From Deltaproteobacteria bacterium (GTDB lineage: Bacteria > Desulfobacterota > Syntrophia > Syntrophales > UBA2210): a stretch of DNA of 7,352 nt. Shown here one piece after another: positions 5,348 to 7,352 of the stretch. The notes beneath the pieces were generated by a model. The model had not been told where the DNA came from. It worked only from the letters and a program-made list of their open reading frames with translations, and made no database searches. The stretch covers positions 1 through 7,352 of the forward strand of contig JAUVXT010000125.1 of the NCBI GenBank assembly GCA_030603465.1, read 5' to 3'. The stretch's first letter is position 1, and every line of letters begins with the position of its first letter. The position numbers and the translations under genes are program-made.

Positions 5348-6934
5348 CTACGCAATCCTACTCCCCTTCCCAAATGCCACCACGGTTATCGTCCTCAGCA
5401 ATATCTCGATATCAAAAAAAATCGACCTGTTTTCTATATAATAAAGATCCAGCATTACCATATCATCATAACTGACTTCACTGCGTGCCCGCACCTGCCA
5501 TAAGCCGGTCATGCCGGGTTTAACCGCAAAACGCCGCTTGTGCCAAGGTTTATAGAAACTATATTCTTCAACCGAACAAAACCGCGGCCCAACCAAGCTC
5601 ATCTCACCCCGAAACACATTTATCAACTGAGGGAGTTCATCCAGAGAATACTTTCTCAAAACTCGCCCGACACTCGTAACTCGCGATTCATCATTTACAA
5701 AGAATTCCCCCTCACCATTATTCCCCTGAATGAAATCCCTCATAAACTCAATATGCCTGTCATGCCCCTCCTGATACTCATCCCCATTTTCCGTTTCTTT
5801 ATTCTTTCCTCTTTCGTCTTTCCCATCCTTCTCAACTTCTAATCTTCTAACCTTCTCATCTTCTCTCTTCAGGCTGTCCTCTTCCCCATTCTGTGTAATC
5901 TGCGTAATCTGTGGATTATTTTCTATCATCGTCCGAAACTTATAAGCCCGGAATATTCTCCCTCCCTTTCCCACCACATCATTCATATAAAAAGCCGAGC
6001 CCGGAGAACCCTTTTTAATCGCCCAGGCAATAACCGCAAAGACCGGCGCAAAAATTATCAATAAGACAGCCGAACCCAGCAAGTCCATCAGACGTTTTGC
6101 GGTATCACGGACAATTCCGTTTTCAGAAGACACAATGCGATAAGTCCTGAGGCCACCAAACTCTTCAACCTGTAGTTTTTCATTCACAACTGTCAATAGA
6201 TCCGAAATTATATGAATTACTATCCGCGAGTTTTTACATCTATCCACAAGTTCAAACAGAGAACATTTCTCAATATTTGTGATAGCTATTATCACCTCTT
6301 GAATATTATGTTTTGAAATAATCTCTTCCAATTCGGAACTGTTTCCCAGAACCTCTCTATCGCAGACCCATGTCCCTTTTTTCAGGGGATCATCGTCACA
6401 AAATCCAAGAATATCGAAATAATTGCCGGAAGCGCTTTGAAGACCGCGGCATATGATCTCACCATGTTCACCCGCCCCCACGATAATCGTGGGTTTTCTG
6501 ATTATGCCCTTTCTGATAAACGCGTAAAAGATTCTGGGGATTACAACACCACGAGACAGAGCCATCAACAGGAAACTGACCAAAAATCCAATACCAATAG
6601 TCAAACGACTGTCTGCAATATATTCGGTCTTCAGGAAGAAAACAAGAAGCACAAAAGCCGACAGGATCTTTAGATAGCACTTCAAGAGAGATTGAGTCTG
6701 ATGCTGCGGATTCGTGATCGACTGGTACTTATACAAGCCCTCCAACTGAAACACGAACAGGAAAATAATCGTTAGCGCCACTATGGAAGGAACGAAATAA
6801 ACGGGATATAGTCGCGGATCATAATAAAAACCGGAAGGGAAAACGAACCAGAAAGCAAAACCGAATCCCGCTACAATAACAAGAACATCCAGAAAAGCTA
6901 AACTTACTTTGTGTTTTGAAAAGGAAGGAAACAT
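5348..6934 (-). CDS. Polyprenyl-phosphate sugar-1-phosphate transferase (initiating glycosyltransferase, WbaP/WcaJ-type)
   Basis: Complete 528-residue inner-membrane enzyme that starts repeat-unit assembly by moving a sugar phosphate from a nucleotide sugar to undecaprenyl phosphate. Hydrophobic segments lie at about 11-33, 44-64, 88-101 and 111-127. A cytoplasmic Rossmann-like domain follows (PTIIVGAGEHGEIICRGL, 148-165; ILGFCDDD, 175-182). The C-terminal catalytic domain begins with a membrane-associated helix near 284-305, then IFRAYKFRTM (327-336), KYSLDELPQLINVFRGEMSLVGPR (428-451) with the catalytic DE, KPGMTGLWQVRAR (472-484) and LDLYYIENRS (495-504). About 340-388, between YKFRTM and the RHIEFMRDF region, is a charged low-complexity stretch longer than usual. 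An in-frame ATG at 6997 would add 21 residues encoded by the repeat element; MFPSFSKHKV at 6934 matches the family start better. It lies 122 bp upstream of the aminotransferase. Confidence 0.93.
   Translation of the reverse strand: MFPSFSKHKVSLAFLDVLVIVAGFGFAFWFVFPSGFYYDPRLYPVYFVPSIVALTIIFLFVFQLEGLYKYQSITNPQHQTQSLLKCYLKILSAFVLLVFFLKTEYIADSRLTIGIGFLVSFLLMALSRGVVIPRIFYAFIRKGIIRKPTIIVGAGEHGEIICRGLQSASGNYFDILGFCDDDPLKKGTWVCDREVLGNSSELEEIISKHNIQEVIIAITNIEKCSLFELVDRCKNSRIVIHIISDLLTVVNEKLQVEEFGGLRTYRIVSSENGIVRDTAKRLMDLLGSAVLLIIFAPVFAVIAWAIKKGSPGSAFYMNDVVGKGGRIFRAYKFRTMIENNPQITQITQNGEEDSLKREDEKVRRLEVEKDGKDERGKNKETENGDEYQEGHDRHIEFMRDFIQGNNGEGEFFVNDESRVTSVGRVLRKYSLDELPQLINVFRGEMSLVGPRFCSVEEYSFYKPWHKRRFAVKPGMTGLWQVRARSEVSYDDMVMLDLYYIENRSIFFDIEILLRTITVVAFGKGSRIA
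5771..5917 (-). repeat. In-frame low-complexity/micro-repeat insertion in the initiating transferase
   Basis: It encodes about residues 340-388. The first part is a 9-nt tandem (TCTGTGTAA, TCTGCGTAA, TCTG at 5890-5911, + strand) giving NPQITQITQN. The rest is a pyrimidine-rich + strand of cttctaa/ccttctc phrases giving a Lys/Glu/Arg-rich run. Relatives have roughly 20-30 residues between KFRTM and the next conserved block, against about 80 here. The catalytic motifs on either side are intact. Limits are approximate. Confidence 0.6.
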
Positions 6935-6959
6935 AAACGAATATTTCTCTTTTTGCTTT

Positions 6960-7135
6960 AATCTTGACGCACTCGTAAAAAGTCCCAAAACAGTCATACC
7001 GGACCCCGTATCCGGTACGGGGCAGGCCCGATCCGGTATCCAGAAGTTGTTGAATTTACTGGATTCCGACTTTCGTCGGAATGACGAAAAATGGTATTTT
7101 TCGACTTTTTACGGGAGCATCAATCTTTATTCTTT
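6960..7135. repeat. MITE-like element, copy 2 (176 bp, direct repeat of 2289-2464)
   Basis: Same orientation as copy 1, with the same internal stacked stems (6996-7039) and hairpin (7063-7082). Its terminal inverted repeats are better kept than in copy 1: TTGACGCACTCGTAAAAAGT on the left against TTGATGCTCCCGTAAAAAGT on the opposite strand at the right, both ending in the CGTAAAAAGTC core. It fills most of the 192-bp gap between the upstream partial gene and the initiating transferase; its right edge reaches the stop codon of the upstream gene. No open frame of its own is convincing. Confidence 0.9.
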
Positions 7136-7352
7136 GTCACTGGCGGATCTAAACCAATCCGCCAATTCCCATGGCAAACAATGCCAATACCGCCCCTCAT
7201 ATTCTCTTTTAAACCAGTTCAGAAACGCAGCATACTGTTCCAGCAAACTGCCATACCACTTTTCTTGTATAACTCCCTTGTCCCTGACCTCCAGCACATC
7301 CCTATCATCATTCTCCAACCACCCATCATAGATTCTTTCATTTTTTTTAATC
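7127..7352 (-). CDS. C-terminal fragment, probable polysaccharide deacetylase-type protein
   Basis: The frame is open from the right edge to a TAA at 7127 and gives about 74 residues (IKKNERIYDGWLENDD...), so it is the end of a gene that begins outside the window. The tail YEGRYWHCLPWELADWFRSA resembles the end of polysaccharide deacetylases of capsule and exopolysaccharide loci, where a [F/W]-x-[A/T]-x-P-x-E-[I/L/V]-A-x-W-[W/F] pattern closes the barrel; this is recalled family knowledge, not an alignment. The catalytic metal-binding residues would be upstream and cannot be checked. A TTG at 7318 could be read as a start, but the frame continues without a stop to the edge. The stop lies within the last bases of repeat copy 2. 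Alternatively it belongs to an unrelated carbohydrate-active or hypothetical protein. Confidence 0.6.
   Translation of the reverse strand, partial: IKKNERIYDGWLENDDRDVLEVRDKGVIQEKWYGSLLEQYAAFLNWFKREYEGRYWHCLPWELADWFRSASDKE

Noticed and set aside
5540..5842. 100-codon + strand frame inside the initiating transferase
   Set aside because: Antisense to the catalytic domain; low-complexity translation of the pyrimidine-rich insert.
6960..7135. Promoter in the terminal inverted repeat (TTGATG/TTGACG as a -35)
   Set aside because: The -35-like hexamer is present, but no convincing -10 at 16-18 nt spacing was found in either direction.
6909..7331. 140-codon + strand frame across repeat copy 2
   Set aside because: Its middle is a translation of the repeat element (GTGQARSGIQ, DSDFRRNDEK), and its ends are antisense to the transferase start and the upstream gene.

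Overview
This window is a piece of a surface-polysaccharide (O-antigen, capsule or exopolysaccharide) biosynthesis locus from a bacterium. All eight recognisable genes lie on the minus strand, so transcription runs from the right edge to the left edge. In transcription order they are: the C-terminal end of a probable polysaccharide-deacetylase-type protein (right edge); a membrane-bound initiating sugar-phosphate transferase; a DegT-family PLP aminotransferase; a Gfo/Idh NAD(P)-dependent sugar oxidoreductase; a left-handed beta-helix N-acetyltransferase; an NAD-dependent sugar epimerase/dehydratase; a GHMP sugar kinase of the heptose-7-phosphate kinase type; and the N-terminus of a short-chain dehydrogenase (left edge). 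Several junctions are overlapping and look translationally coupled: an 8-nt ATGACTAA, a 1-nt TAATG and a 4-nt ATGA.

Functionally there are two modules. The first (about 2385-5225) has the gene set of a WbpB/WbpE/WbpD-like route: oxidation at C3 of a nucleotide sugar, transamination, then N-acetylation to give an acetamido sugar. The matching 6-dehydrogenase (WbpA type) is not in the window. The transferase at 5348-6934 would load the first sugar phosphate onto the lipid carrier. The second module (1-2279) pairs an epimerase with a GHMP kinase and an SDR, as expected for making an activated sugar, possibly a heptose, though its nucleotidyltransferase is not visible. Substrates are inferred from families and neighbourhood only.

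The most unusual content is repetitive DNA. Two direct copies (2289-2464 and 6960-7135, 176 bp, about 94% identical by eye) of a MITE-like element carry imperfect terminal inverted repeats, a stacked double hairpin and a perfect hairpin. They bracket the initiating transferase and the aminotransferase/oxidoreductase/acetyltransferase cassette. One copy supplies the last ~25 residues of the acetyltransferase; the other supplies the DNA just before the initiating transferase. In addition, at least five short, low-complexity or palindromic segments sit in frame inside otherwise conserved enzymes (epimerase twice, aminotransferase twice, initiating transferase once), and the 122-bp spacer at 5226-5347 holds the same style of micro-repeats. 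No gap between genes exceeds 300 bp.

No rRNA, tRNA, CRISPR array, transposase, convincing promoter or classical terminator was seen. The micro-repeat style is what I associate with uncultured Desulfobacterota-like or related environmental genomes of moderate GC, but this taxonomic guess is weak.
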